In this document: positions 53,507 to 61,693 of the stretch, in pieces
Layout: every line of letters begins with the position of its first letter
How positions within the stretch are numbered: position 1 is the stretch's first letter
Source: Bacillota bacterium
GTDB taxonomy: Bacteria; Bacillota; Clostridia; Christensenellales; Aristaeellaceae
Assembly (NCBI GenBank): GCA_023411375.1
Contig: JAEYOW010000038.1
Coordinates: 1 to 64,000, forward strand
Direction: 5' to 3'
Length of the DNA stretch: 64,000 bases
Notes under the pieces: model-generated
Seen by the model: the letters and a program-made list of their open reading frames with translations, nothing else
The model's database searches: none
Told to the model about the DNA's origin: nothing
Translations under genes and position numbers: made by a program

Positions 53507-54328
53507 ATGAAAAGGAAAAAGGCCTGGGGACGCGCGCTGGTTTATGCGCTTCTTACGCTTGGCGCGGCGTGCACAGTGTTTCCATTTCTGTGGATGATCA
53601 TCACCTCGCTGAAAACAGGCGCCGACGTATACGGCTTTTCGCTGATTCCCAGGCCCGCCACATGGATGAACTATGAAAACGTAATCAACCGCACCAATTT
53701 TTTGCGCTGGTTCGCCAACAGCCTGTTGGTGGCGGCCGCCACGACGGCGTCGGTGCTTGTGTTTGATACGCTTACCGGTTATACGCTTTGCAAGCTTTCT
53801 TTTCGGGGTAAGAATCTGGTTTTTGTACTGATTATGTCCTCGCTGATGGTGCCCACGGAAATGTTGGTGATCCCGTGGTACCTGATGACGGCCTCCAATG
53901 GCTGGATGAACACCTATTGGTCGGTGATGTTCCCCGGTATGGTATCCGCGTTTGGCGTGTTTATGATGCGGCAGTTCTTTGAGGGGGTGCCCAACGACCT
54001 GCTGGAGGCCGCGCGGATCGACGGGCTGAACGAGCTGGGCATCTATGCGCGCATCGCGCTGCCGCTTGTAAAGGCCGCCATTTCCGCGCTGGCAATCTTT
54101 ACTTTTTTGGGCAACTGGAACGCCTTTCTCTGGCCGGTCATCGTGCTCAACAAGCAGGAGCTGTACACGCTGCCCGTGGGCCTGTCCCTGTTTACGACGG
54201 AGAACAATCCCGAATGGGAGCGCATCATGACCGCCGCCACACTCGGCACTGTACCCGTGCTGGTCGTGTTTATGATTTTTCAGCGGCAGATCATCGAGGG
54301 GATCAACCTGTCCGGCATGAAGTCCTGA
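53507..54328 (+). CDS. CUT1 sugar ABC transporter permease (MalG/UgpE-like)
   Basis: The 273-residue partner permease with a first membrane segment LVYALLTLGAACTVFPFLWM. It has the EAA loop DLLEAARIDGLNELGIYAR and the end RQIIEGINLSGMKS. The ATG chosen is 10 bases after GGAAGGA; a GTG three codons upstream is too close to that site. The next gene, an amidohydrolase, follows after 35 bases. Confidence 0.93.
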   Translation: MKRKKAWGRALVYALLTLGAACTVFPFLWMIITSLKTGADVYGFSLIPRPATWMNYENVINRTNFLRWFANSLLVAAATTASVLVFDTLTGYTLCKLSFRGKNLVFVLIMSSLMVPTEMLVIPWYLMTASNGWMNTYWSVMFPGMVSAFGVFMMRQFFEGVPNDLLEAARIDGLNELGIYARIALPLVKAAISALAIFTFLGNWNAFLWPVIVLNKQELYTLPVGLSLFTTENNPEWERIMTAATLGTVPVLVVFMIFQRQIIEGINLSGMKS

Positions 54329-54363
54329 TGCGGAAGTCATATTTGTGAAAGGAAGCGGGCGCT

Positions 54364-55278
54364 ATGGCACTCATTGATACGCACGTTCATTTTGAAATCG
54401 GCGATTATCCCATCATTCCCTCGTATGAGGAGCAATACGGGACGGAAAAGGCGCGTGTTGTCCGGGAAAAAAACGCTGAGATGAAGCGCCGCTGGCAGCA
54501 GGCGTGGCATTTTCCGACCCCGTTGCCGCCGGAGGCGGATTACCGCGTTACAGCGCAGAAATGGTTGGAGCAAATGGACCTCCATCATTTGGACCGGCTG
54601 GTGTTTACCACCTGTGGTACCAATGAGCTGGCAGAGGATATTTTAGCCATCGCGCCGGATAAATTTGTTTGCTATGCCCATCATGATATCTGTCTGCCGG
54701 ACGCGGCGGAAAGGCTGGAGCGCGCTTACCGCGAGCAGGGGCTGCGCGGCTATAAGCAGTTCGCCCCACTGATCTCCAGACCTTTGAATGACCCCGGCTT
54801 TGAGCCGGTATGGGAGGTGGCGGAGCGGTACGAGTATCCTGTACTCATTCATTTTGGCATACTGGGCGGCGCGGGCGGCATTGCCTCCCATATCAACATC
54901 AACCCCATGGCGCTTCACGACGTGGCAAAGGCACATCCCCGTATTCCCTTTATCGTGCCGCATTTCGGCTGCGGTTTTCCAAAAGATACGCTCTTTCTTG
55001 CGTGGGCCTGTCCCAATATTTATGTGGATACCTCCGGCTCTAATCAATGGACGCGCTTCATGCCTTATCCGCTGACGGTGCGGGATTTGTTCCTGAAATT
55101 TCAGCAGACCATCGGCGCGGCCCGCATCCTGTTTGGCACAGATTCGGAATGGTTTCCCCGTGGTTTCGTACATCAGTATTTGGATATGCAAATGCGCGAT
55201 TGCGTTGAGCTGGGATTCAGCGGCGCGGATATCGACCTGATCTTCGGCGGCAACGCCAGAACCCTGTTAAGGCTGTAA
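54364..55278 (+). CDS. amidohydrolase-2 family TIM-barrel protein
   Basis: A 304-residue metal-dependent hydrolase of the amidohydrolase 2 family. Metal ligands: His7 and His9 in DTHVHF, a His in PVLIHFGILG, a His in IVPHFGCGFP and the Asp in LFGTDSEWFP. Family members include lactonases and decarboxylases as well as hydrolases. The ATG follows GAAAGGAAG. Its neighbours are a sugar importer, a BadF kinase and a lyase. The substrate is not identified, but a ring-opening or hydrolysis step on the imported compound is a reasonable guess. Confidence 0.82.
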   Translation: MALIDTHVHFEIGDYPIIPSYEEQYGTEKARVVREKNAEMKRRWQQAWHFPTPLPPEADYRVTAQKWLEQMDLHHLDRLVFTTCGTNELAEDILAIAPDKFVCYAHHDICLPDAAERLERAYREQGLRGYKQFAPLISRPLNDPGFEPVWEVAERYEYPVLIHFGILGGAGGIASHININPMALHDVAKAHPRIPFIVPHFGCGFPKDTLFLAWACPNIYVDTSGSNQWTRFMPYPLTVRDLFLKFQQTIGAARILFGTDSEWFPRGFVHQYLDMQMRDCVELGFSGADIDLIFGGNARTLLRL

Positions 55279-55290
55279 GGAGCAAAGCAT

Positions 55291-56799
55291 ATGGAGCGGT
55301 ATCGTCAACAAATTCAGGAGCTGGACGGGATTGGCTTTCCCGGCAAAACCTTTGCCGGCGCGGTGCTAAAGCCGGTATTTGACACGCAGCGGGATTATTA
55401 CTATAAGGCTTTTATCGAAATTAGCCTTGCCCACGCGCTGATGCTTCACGAGCAGGGCATCCTTGCCAAAGAGGACGCCGATAAGCTGATCCAGGCACTG
55501 ACGGATATCCGCGCCGTAGATTTTTCCGGGGCGGAATATAATCCGGCTTATGAAGATATGTTCTTCATGATTGAAAAGGAACTGGCGGAGCGCGTCGGGC
55601 CCGATGTGGCCGGGCGGCTGCATATTGCCAGAAGCCGCAACGATATCGACCTGTGCGAGTTTCGAATGGTTCTGCGCGAAAGGCTGCTTATGCTGATGGC
55701 CGAGCTATACCGGTTGATGGACGTGCTGTTGGCGCTGGCGCAGGAAAACGTGGATACAATCATGCCCGCCTATACCCACACGCAGCCCGCACAACCGACG
55801 ACCCTCGCACATTATCTGACCGCGTTTTATGACGCGCTGGCGCGAACGCAGCGTAGGCTTGTTCAGGCCTATCACAATGCCAACCTCTGTCCCATTGGCG
55901 CGGCGGCGATTACCACCACCGGCTTTCCCATCAACCGGGAGCGGATGTGCGAGCTGCTTGGCTTTGACGGACTTGTGGAAAACTCCTACGACGCCATCGC
56001 TGGAGTTGATTACCTGACGGAGGCCGCGTCGGCACTAATGGTGCTGGGAACCGATTTATCCCGTTTTTTGAAGGATACGCTGGATTTTTGTACCTATGAG
56101 TACGCCTATTACCGCCTCGCGGACCCCTATGTACAAATCAGCAGCATCATGCCGCAAAAGCGAAACCCCTCCTCGCTTGAGCACGCGCGCCCCATGGCCA
56201 GCCGGGCCGTCGCGCAGGCGCAGACCGTTTTTACCATGCTTCACAACACTCCCTTCGGTGATATGGTGGATTCCGAGGAACAGCTTCAACCCGTTCTGTA
56301 CGGCGCGTTTGAGAGCATCGGGGGCGTGCTGCGCCTGCTTATCAGCAATTTTGCCACCATGACGTTGCAAAAGCAACGCATGCGCGAGCGGGCGAACGAA
56401 GGCTTCATTACCGCGACTGAGCTGGCGGATACGCTGGTACGGGAGATGGGCCTGTCTTTCCGGCAGGCGCACCGGATTACCGCCAGCATCGTCCGGCGGT
56501 TGATTGCCGAAGGGAAAAGGCAGTCTGAGCTTACCCGGGAAATGGCGGCTGAGGTCATCCGGGACGAGCTTCAGCACGATATGCCGCTGCCGGAGAGCGT
56601 AGTGGAAAAGGCGCTTGATCCGCAGAATTTTGTCGAGCTTCGCGGCGTAACCGGCGGTCCGGCGCCGCATGAAATGCGCCGGATGCTGACCACGCGGGCG
56701 CAGAGCGGGGCCCGTGACGAGCCAATGAGGCTATCGGAAAACCTGCGGGCTGCCGAGGCAAAGCTGGAAGCGTTGCTGATGCAATACCGGCGGCATTAA
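55291..56799 (+). CDS. argininosuccinate lyase-like enzyme of the fumarase/aspartase superfamily
   Basis: A 502-residue lyase of the argininosuccinate lyase/fumarase superfamily. Signature: SSIMPQKRNPSSLEHAR with the catalytic Ser at 284-285; catalytic His163 in YTHTQPAQPTTLAHYL. The third region reads HIARSRNDIDLCEFR; true ArgH has RSRNDQ followed by TD, so this member departs at the substrate-binding loop. It sits at the end of a sugar-uptake operon with no other arginine genes. It more likely eliminates fumarate or a related product from another compound. The ATG follows AAGGAGC, 13 bases after the amidohydrolase stop. Confidence 0.82.
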   Translation: MERYRQQIQELDGIGFPGKTFAGAVLKPVFDTQRDYYYKAFIEISLAHALMLHEQGILAKEDADKLIQALTDIRAVDFSGAEYNPAYEDMFFMIEKELAERVGPDVAGRLHIARSRNDIDLCEFRMVLRERLLMLMAELYRLMDVLLALAQENVDTIMPAYTHTQPAQPTTLAHYLTAFYDALARTQRRLVQAYHNANLCPIGAAAITTTGFPINRERMCELLGFDGLVENSYDAIAGVDYLTEAASALMVLGTDLSRFLKDTLDFCTYEYAYYRLADPYVQISSIMPQKRNPSSLEHARPMASRAVAQAQTVFTMLHNTPFGDMVDSEEQLQPVLYGAFESIGGVLRLLISNFATMTLQKQRMRERANEGFITATELADTLVREMGLSFRQAHRITASIVRRLIAEGKRQSELTREMAAEVIRDELQHDMPLPESVVEKALDPQNFVELRGVTGGPAPHEMRRMLTTRAQSGARDEPMRLSENLRAAEAKLEALLMQYRRH

Positions 56800-56968
56800 T
56801 GCGCGGCAGGCGGGTAAAACAGGGTGGCTTCAGTTAACTTCAAATTTGCGCCACGTCCTTTGATATCGATTTTCCGGTCAATTTATTCTCACTTTTGTGT
56901 CAAAAATGACTCTCCATGGCTTTAGCGTAAAATTCGTTTTAAATGACGCCGCCCTGAGCGGGTAAAAG

Positions 56969-56997
56969 TTGACATAAGCCGTAAAGTAAGATAAGAT
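56969..56997 (+). promoter_or_regulatory. sigma-A promoter of the small exported-protein gene
   Basis: TTGACA and TAAGAT are spaced by 17 bases, about 37 bases upstream of the ATG. The preceding intergenic sequence (from 56,800) shows no gene. Confidence 0.7.
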
Positions 56998-57033
56998 AAA
57001 AGCAGGGAATGGAGTGAAATTGGGGGAATACAA

Positions 57034-57507
57034 ATGAAAAAGCGTATTTTAGCGGGATTCCTTGCGTTTGTGCTGGCAACCCTTTACTGTGCCGTTGGTC
57101 TGACGGAAGAAGATATGAACAGCTTTGACGCCACGGTTATGCCGGTTTTTGACCGCACGGCGGATAAGTGGTACCGGTCTGCTGAAAACCGCGCCATGTT
57201 TACGGTGCTTGCCGCGCTTGAATACATGATGTCCGTGGAAAAGAATCTGGAAATAGATTGGATGAAAACAACCTATGTCGGCATTTTAGACGATATTGTG
57301 ATGGCGATGTTTGCGACCGGGGACGACCGCTATATTGCTGTCATGTATAATGCAAGCTTATCCGATCAGCTGCATTATGTGCAGATAGAAGGAACCTCTT
57401 CGCTGGTTGCCGAGCTTACGCTTGAGAAGGTCTGCGATACGTTCGAAACAAATCAACTAGGCGATCTTGTGGAAGCGCTGGAAATGATTCAGGAGATAGC
57501 GGAATAA
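57034..57507 (+). CDS. small putative exported protein, unknown
   Basis: A 157-residue protein with a likely signal peptide (KKRILAGFLAFVLATLYCA, about residues 2-22). The rest is acidic and helical with no known motif. One segment reads YRSAENRAMFTVLAALEYMM and another VEALEMIQEIAE. It has its own promoter and terminator. Function not recognised. The ATG lacks a strong ribosome site (TGGGGGA is near). Confidence 0.6.
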   Translation: MKKRILAGFLAFVLATLYCAVGLTEEDMNSFDATVMPVFDRTADKWYRSAENRAMFTVLAALEYMMSVEKNLEIDWMKTTYVGILDDIVMAMFATGDDRYIAVMYNASLSDQLHYVQIEGTSSLVAELTLEKVCDTFETNQLGDLVEALEMIQEIAE

Positions 57508-57523
57508 AAAACTTACAATGGTA

Positions 57524-57565
57524 TATACATCCAAAAGCCCGCGTAAGCGGGCTTTTGGATGTATA
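57524..57565. terminator. strong bidirectional terminator
   Basis: A 19-bp perfect stem (TATACATCCAAAAGCCCGC with its complement) surrounds a GTAA loop, with TTTT in the 3' arm. It ends the small exported-protein gene. Confidence 0.85.
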
Positions 57566-57612
57566 CAGCCGAGTGCCGTATGTTTGTTTTTTAATGAAAC
57601 CCGATAATGGGC

Positions 57613-57643
57613 TTGACATAGAGTTGACTCTAACCTATATAAT
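57613..57643 (+). promoter_or_regulatory. MerR-type promoter: 19-base spacer with inner dyad
   Basis: TTGACA and TATAAT are 19 bases apart. The spacer contains the dyad TAGAG-TTGA-CTCTA. Overlong spacers with an inner dyad are the hallmark of promoters switched by MerR-family activators, which twist the DNA. A 17-base option (TATATA) overlaps, so this is not certain. No merR gene is in this window. Confidence 0.55.
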
Positions 57644-57698
57644 AGTTATGTTTAACAAAGAACCAACAGGCGCAAATACAGGAAAAGAGGCTTTCAAA

Positions 57699-58832
57699 AT
57701 GGAAAAGGCAAAGGTGTACTTCACGGATTTCCGAACGGTCGCGTTTGGCGACGGCCTGCCCGCAAAGCTGAAAAAACTGATTAAAAGGGCGGGTATCGGA
57801 CAGATCGATATGGAAAATAAGTTTGTCGCGATCAAAATGCACTTTGGTGAGTTGGGCAATATCAGCTTTCTTCGCCCTAACTATGCCAGGGCAGTGGCGG
57901 ACGTGGTTGGCGAGCTGGGCGGCAAGCCCTTCTTGACGGATTGCAACACCCTGTATCCCGGCAGCCGCAAGAATGCGCTGGAACATCTCTACTGCGCCTG
58001 GGAAAATGGCTTTACCCCGCTTACGGTCGGATGCCCCATCCTGATTGGAGACGGCCTTAAGGGAACGGACGATATTGCGGTGCCTGTCGCGGGAGGCGAA
58101 TACTTAACGGAAGCCAAAATCGGACGCGCGATCATGGACGCGGATGTGTTCATCAGCCTGACGCATTTCAAGGGACATGAAATGACAGGCTTTGGCGGCG
58201 CCATCAAAAACATCGGCATGGGCTGCGGCTCGCGCGCAGGCAAGAAGGATCAGCACAGCAACGGCAAGCCAAACATCGACCCCGAGGGCTGCCGGGGTTG
58301 CCGCCGCTGCCAGCGCGAATGCGCCAACAGCGCGCTGATTTTTGACGAGACGGCCGGAAAGATGCGCGTTGACCATAACAACTGCGTTGGTTGCGGCCGC
58401 TGTCTGGGCGCGTGCAACTTTGACGCCATCGCCTTTGATAGCGATAGCGCGAACGTGGAGCTGAACGGCCGCATGGCGGAGTATACCAAGGCGGTGATCG
58501 ACGGCCGGCCCAATTTCCATATTTCGCTGGTGGTGGATGTTTCGCCTAATTGCGACTGCCATGGAGAAAATGACGCGCCCATTCTGCCGAATATCGGCAT
58601 GTTCGCCTCCTTCGACCCGCTGGCGCTGGACCAGGCATGCGTGGACGCGTGTATGGCCGCGCAGCCCATGCCTAACAGCCAACTTGGCGATAATCTGGCG
58701 AAGCCGGGCTTTGTGGACCATCACGACCACTTTGCCAACTCCACGCCGGAGTCGGAATGGCGCACCTGTCTGGAGCACGCCGAAAAGATCGGCGTTGGAA
58801 CCAGGACGTATGAGCTGGTTGTCGTTAAATAA
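57699..58832 (+). CDS. DUF362-domain protein with ferredoxin (2x4Fe-4S) insertion
   Basis: A 377-residue cytoplasmic protein. An N-terminal DUF362 region (residues 1-185) includes VAIKMHFGELGNISFLRP and ISLTHFKGHEMTGFGGAIKN. A bacterial ferredoxin module follows (about 195-250) with two CxxCxxCxxxC clusters: CRGCRRCQREC and CVGCGRCLGAC. The remaining part completes DUF362 (DVSPNCDCHGEND). The protein probably handles electrons or a metal, but its reaction is unknown. The ATG follows GGAAAAGAGG. A longer upstream frame is rejected. Its promoter suggests MerR-type induction. Confidence 0.88.
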   Translation: MEKAKVYFTDFRTVAFGDGLPAKLKKLIKRAGIGQIDMENKFVAIKMHFGELGNISFLRPNYARAVADVVGELGGKPFLTDCNTLYPGSRKNALEHLYCAWENGFTPLTVGCPILIGDGLKGTDDIAVPVAGGEYLTEAKIGRAIMDADVFISLTHFKGHEMTGFGGAIKNIGMGCGSRAGKKDQHSNGKPNIDPEGCRGCRRCQRECANSALIFDETAGKMRVDHNNCVGCGRCLGACNFDAIAFDSDSANVELNGRMAEYTKAVIDGRPNFHISLVVDVSPNCDCHGENDAPILPNIGMFASFDPLALDQACVDACMAAQPMPNSQLGDNLAKPGFVDHHDHFANSTPESEWRTCLEHAEKIGVGTRTYELVVVK

Positions 58833-58875
58833 CCGGCACGGTTTTTCACATTATCCGGCTTGAATATGGAAAAAT

Positions 58876-58936
58876 AAATCCCCTGTCCGGCCGAACGGCG
58901 GCGCAATACCGCTGGCTGACCGAACGGGGGATTTTT
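58876..58936. terminator. bidirectional terminator between convergent genes
   Basis: AAATCCCC pairs with GGGGATTT; GC-rich inner pairing lies between. T runs occur on both strands beside the stem. It divides the DUF362 gene from the convergent VWA gene. Confidence 0.7.
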
Positions 58937-58975
58937 CATGCGCGCGTTGGCTGGGCATGGCCCGCTCAAAGCGCG

Positions 58976-61693
58976 CTACTGCTTCTTTCGCGCCTTCTGT
59001 GCGGAAAGCAGCGCGTCCGTCGTTTGCGCTGCGGCCTCTCCGCGGGCTTTTTCTATTTCGGCTTTTCGAGATTTCCTAGGCTTTTCGTTGGATGCAACCT
59101 GCCTGCTTGCGGCCGCGCTGTCCGCTTGCTTGCTGTCTACTTTTTTCCGGTTGACGCCCAGAAGCTTTTCCAATGCGTCCTCCCAGGGCAGTTTGCGCAG
59201 CCCGATATCGCACAGGAGCAGAAGCAGGGCTAAAACGCAGAGCGGCCCCGTCAGCTGCCTGCGAGCCCTGGAAGCCGCGACCGGCGTGCTCCAAAAGCTT
59301 TCGCCGGCTGTAAGCGCCCGCCCGCCCGTCCGCTCCGACAGCGCGCTAAGGCCAATGCCGTCCGACGCGCGCAGATCATATTCGCGGGCGTATTCCTTCA
59401 CCGCGCCGCCCTCCTGCGAGCGCGCCTGCGCTCCGTTCTCGGCCTGCGTAACCCTCAACGAATAGGCGCCTTGCATGGGCGCATCCATAGTGCCCTCGTA
59501 TACGCCGGGAGCAACCTCGCCAAGTTCCGCCTGACGCTCGCTTCCATCCGGCAGCACGATGGTCGCCACAGTTTTCAGCTCCGCTCCCTCGATGCCAGGG
59601 TCAACCGTATAGGAAATGCGCAGCTCGTTATCCGTAACGGCCGCGGCAAGCGTGCCGTCGCGGTCCGAACCGGGCAGCACCCTGGCTACCATGCCGCCAA
59701 AGAAGGCGGCGGCATTCTCCCAGTGCAGAAAGCCTTCCGTCCACGCGCCCTCGGCGTCGCTCATCCAGGCGACCGCCTTGCCGGCGCCGACATTCCACCA
59801 GCTGAGCAGAGGGTCCTCCGTATCGCTCGTCAGCGCTACGGAAGCGGTGGGCTTTTCCACGGCGGTCAGATAGCCGGAAAGAGAGGGGAACCCGTCATAG
59901 GCGGTCAGCGTAGAGCTTTCTGTGATGATTGGCGTAAACACGCGGTTTTGCACGTAGCTTCCGCCCGCCAGCATAGTTTCCTTGGTGAAAATTTTGGGAA
60001 TGTTGTCAAACTCCCCGGCCGCATAGCTCCTGCCGCCGCCCAGGGTGGAAAGCAGCGCCATCAGGTTGGTATCCGCGCCGCTGCCGACAGCGACCGTCGT
60101 CAATGTGATGCCCGCCTTGCTCATTGCCAGCGCGATATCCTGAAAGCCAGTGTCGGCCGGCTGGCCGTCTGAAAGGAAGATCACGTGCTTTTGCGGCGTT
60201 TCCGACGCCGCGAGCGTATCCAACGCCTCACTTAACGGAGAATAGAACGCCGTGCCGCCATCCGCGCGGATGGTGCCAATCAGGCTTTCAATCGCGTTCA
60301 GGTCATTTGCGTTCTGGAAGGGAACGACCCACTTGGCCGTGTCGTCAAAGCCGATTACGCCAACCTTGTCCCGCACCGTCAGCACCTCTATGGCGCGCAT
60401 GGCGGCCTCCTTGGCCACCTCGATGCGGGAGGTGCCAAACTGGCCCGCCGTCATGCTGCCGGATTTGTCGATGGCAATCACAAGCGAGAGCGCGGGCATT
60501 TGAAGCTTGTTGCGCACGTCGATGCTTACGGGCAGCAGTTCCTCAAGCACAGTACCCCGGTAGCCGCCCAGCGCGTAGCTGCTGTCGCCACCCAGCACAC
60601 ACAGCCCGCGGCCCAGCGTGCGCACGGCGGCGCTGAGCGCCTGCCATTGCTGCTCCGTGGCCGCGTCGTAATCGACGTTGTTGAGCACAATCGCGTCGTA
60701 ACGCAAAAAACCGTCGGCGGTCAGGGGAAGCTCCTCGGGGCGTATGCGGCTGATCCGCATACCCGCCGCGCTAAACAGCGCCTCGACCGCTTCGCTTTGC
60801 GAAACCAGCAGTATGCCGGGCGCGCCCGTTACACGCACATAGGCGCTTGCGCTGTTGTTCCTGCTTTGCTCGTCATCCGGGCAGCTCAGCCGCGCTTCAT
60901 AGGTCACTACGCCCGTTTTTTTCGCGGTATCGGTGAATGCAAAGCGGTTTTCACCTTTGGTAAGCGACACGGAACGGGTGGCGGTTGGCTCGCCGTTTTG
61001 GTATAGCACCAGCGTGCCCTCCATGGCAGAGTTTGCGTCGATGACGACCTTGAGGGAAATGCTCTGCCCCTCGTATACCTCGGCAGGCGCCGCCAGCTCG
61101 GAAAGCTGTGCGTCGCTTTCACCGCCTGTGGAAAAGGCAAGCGTATCCACCCGGATGCCGCGGGCGCTCAGCGCGCCGGCGGTGGAAGCGTCCACATCCG
61201 CCCGGCCGTCGCTCAAAACGGTGATGCCGCCCGCGCCGTCGGAGGGCATCAGCGCGCTTGCAAGCAGCAGCGCGCCGTCCAGGTTGCTGCCGCCGCCGCC
61301 AACCGCCGCGTGCACGCCCGTAAAGGACGGTTCTTCGCCCATCGGCGTTTCGACCATGGCGTTTTCGCCAAACACAATTACGCCTGCCTCCTCGCCTGGG
61401 GGAAGCGCGTCAAGCGCCCGGCTTAACGCGTCCTGCATACCGGCCTGTGAGGAAGCGGCGGAATCGGAAGCGTCCAGCACAACCCAGCGCGCCGTTTTAC
61501 CGGAGGAGATCAGCACAGAGGGCGCGGCGACCGCCAGCGCCAGCACGCAGGAAAGCAGCAGGCGTATCCAGAGCGAAACGCGGCGCTTGAGCGAGGGGAT
61601 GCGCAGGCGGTAGCGCCTGTCGATCAGCATCACCCCGGCGATGCCCGCCGGAATCAGCAGTAGCGCCCAGGGATATGAAAAATCAAGCCCCAC
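58976..61693 (-). CDS. large membrane VWA-domain protein with two VWA-like regions
   Basis: A 905-residue membrane protein. Two N-terminal membrane segments (about residues 7-24 and 42-62). A first VWA-like region lacks a normal MIDAS: VVLDASDSAASS instead of DxSxS. A glutamine-amidotransferase-like fold follows (about 300-390). Then a canonical VWA with VIAIDKSGSMTAG near residue 410 and downstream VIFLSDGQPADTG. A last membrane segment lies near residue 820, followed by a charged, disordered tail. VWA proteins with these neighbours occur in MoxR/Bat clusters and may help assemble complexes at the envelope. The GTG start has GGAGGTGAG upstream and overlaps the next gene by 11 bases. Confidence 0.85.
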   Translation of the reverse strand: MGLDFSYPWALLLIPAGIAGVMLIDRRYRLRIPSLKRRVSLWIRLLLSCVLALAVAAPSVLISSGKTARWVVLDASDSAASSQAGMQDALSRALDALPPGEEAGVIVFGENAMVETPMGEEPSFTGVHAAVGGGGSNLDGALLLASALMPSDGAGGITVLSDGRADVDASTAGALSARGIRVDTLAFSTGGESDAQLSELAAPAEVYEGQSISLKVVIDANSAMEGTLVLYQNGEPTATRSVSLTKGENRFAFTDTAKKTGVVTYEARLSCPDDEQSRNNSASAYVRVTGAPGILLVSQSEAVEALFSAAGMRISRIRPEELPLTADGFLRYDAIVLNNVDYDAATEQQWQALSAAVRTLGRGLCVLGGDSSYALGGYRGTVLEELLPVSIDVRNKLQMPALSLVIAIDKSGSMTAGQFGTSRIEVAKEAAMRAIEVLTVRDKVGVIGFDDTAKWVVPFQNANDLNAIESLIGTIRADGGTAFYSPLSEALDTLAASETPQKHVIFLSDGQPADTGFQDIALAMSKAGITLTTVAVGSGADTNLMALLSTLGGGRSYAAGEFDNIPKIFTKETMLAGGSYVQNRVFTPIITESSTLTAYDGFPSLSGYLTAVEKPTASVALTSDTEDPLLSWWNVGAGKAVAWMSDAEGAWTEGFLHWENAAAFFGGMVARVLPGSDRDGTLAAAVTDNELRISYTVDPGIEGAELKTVATIVLPDGSERQAELGEVAPGVYEGTMDAPMQGAYSLRVTQAENGAQARSQEGGAVKEYAREYDLRASDGIGLSALSERTGGRALTAGESFWSTPVAASRARRQLTGPLCVLALLLLLCDIGLRKLPWEDALEKLLGVNRKKVDSKQADSAAASRQVASNEKPRKSRKAEIEKARGEAAAQTTDALLSAQKARKKQ

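Noticed and set aside
55291..56799. Arginine-biosynthesis argH
   Set aside because: No argG or other arginine genes are nearby, the RSRND loop differs, and the gene is embedded in a sugar-uptake operon. The name would mislead.
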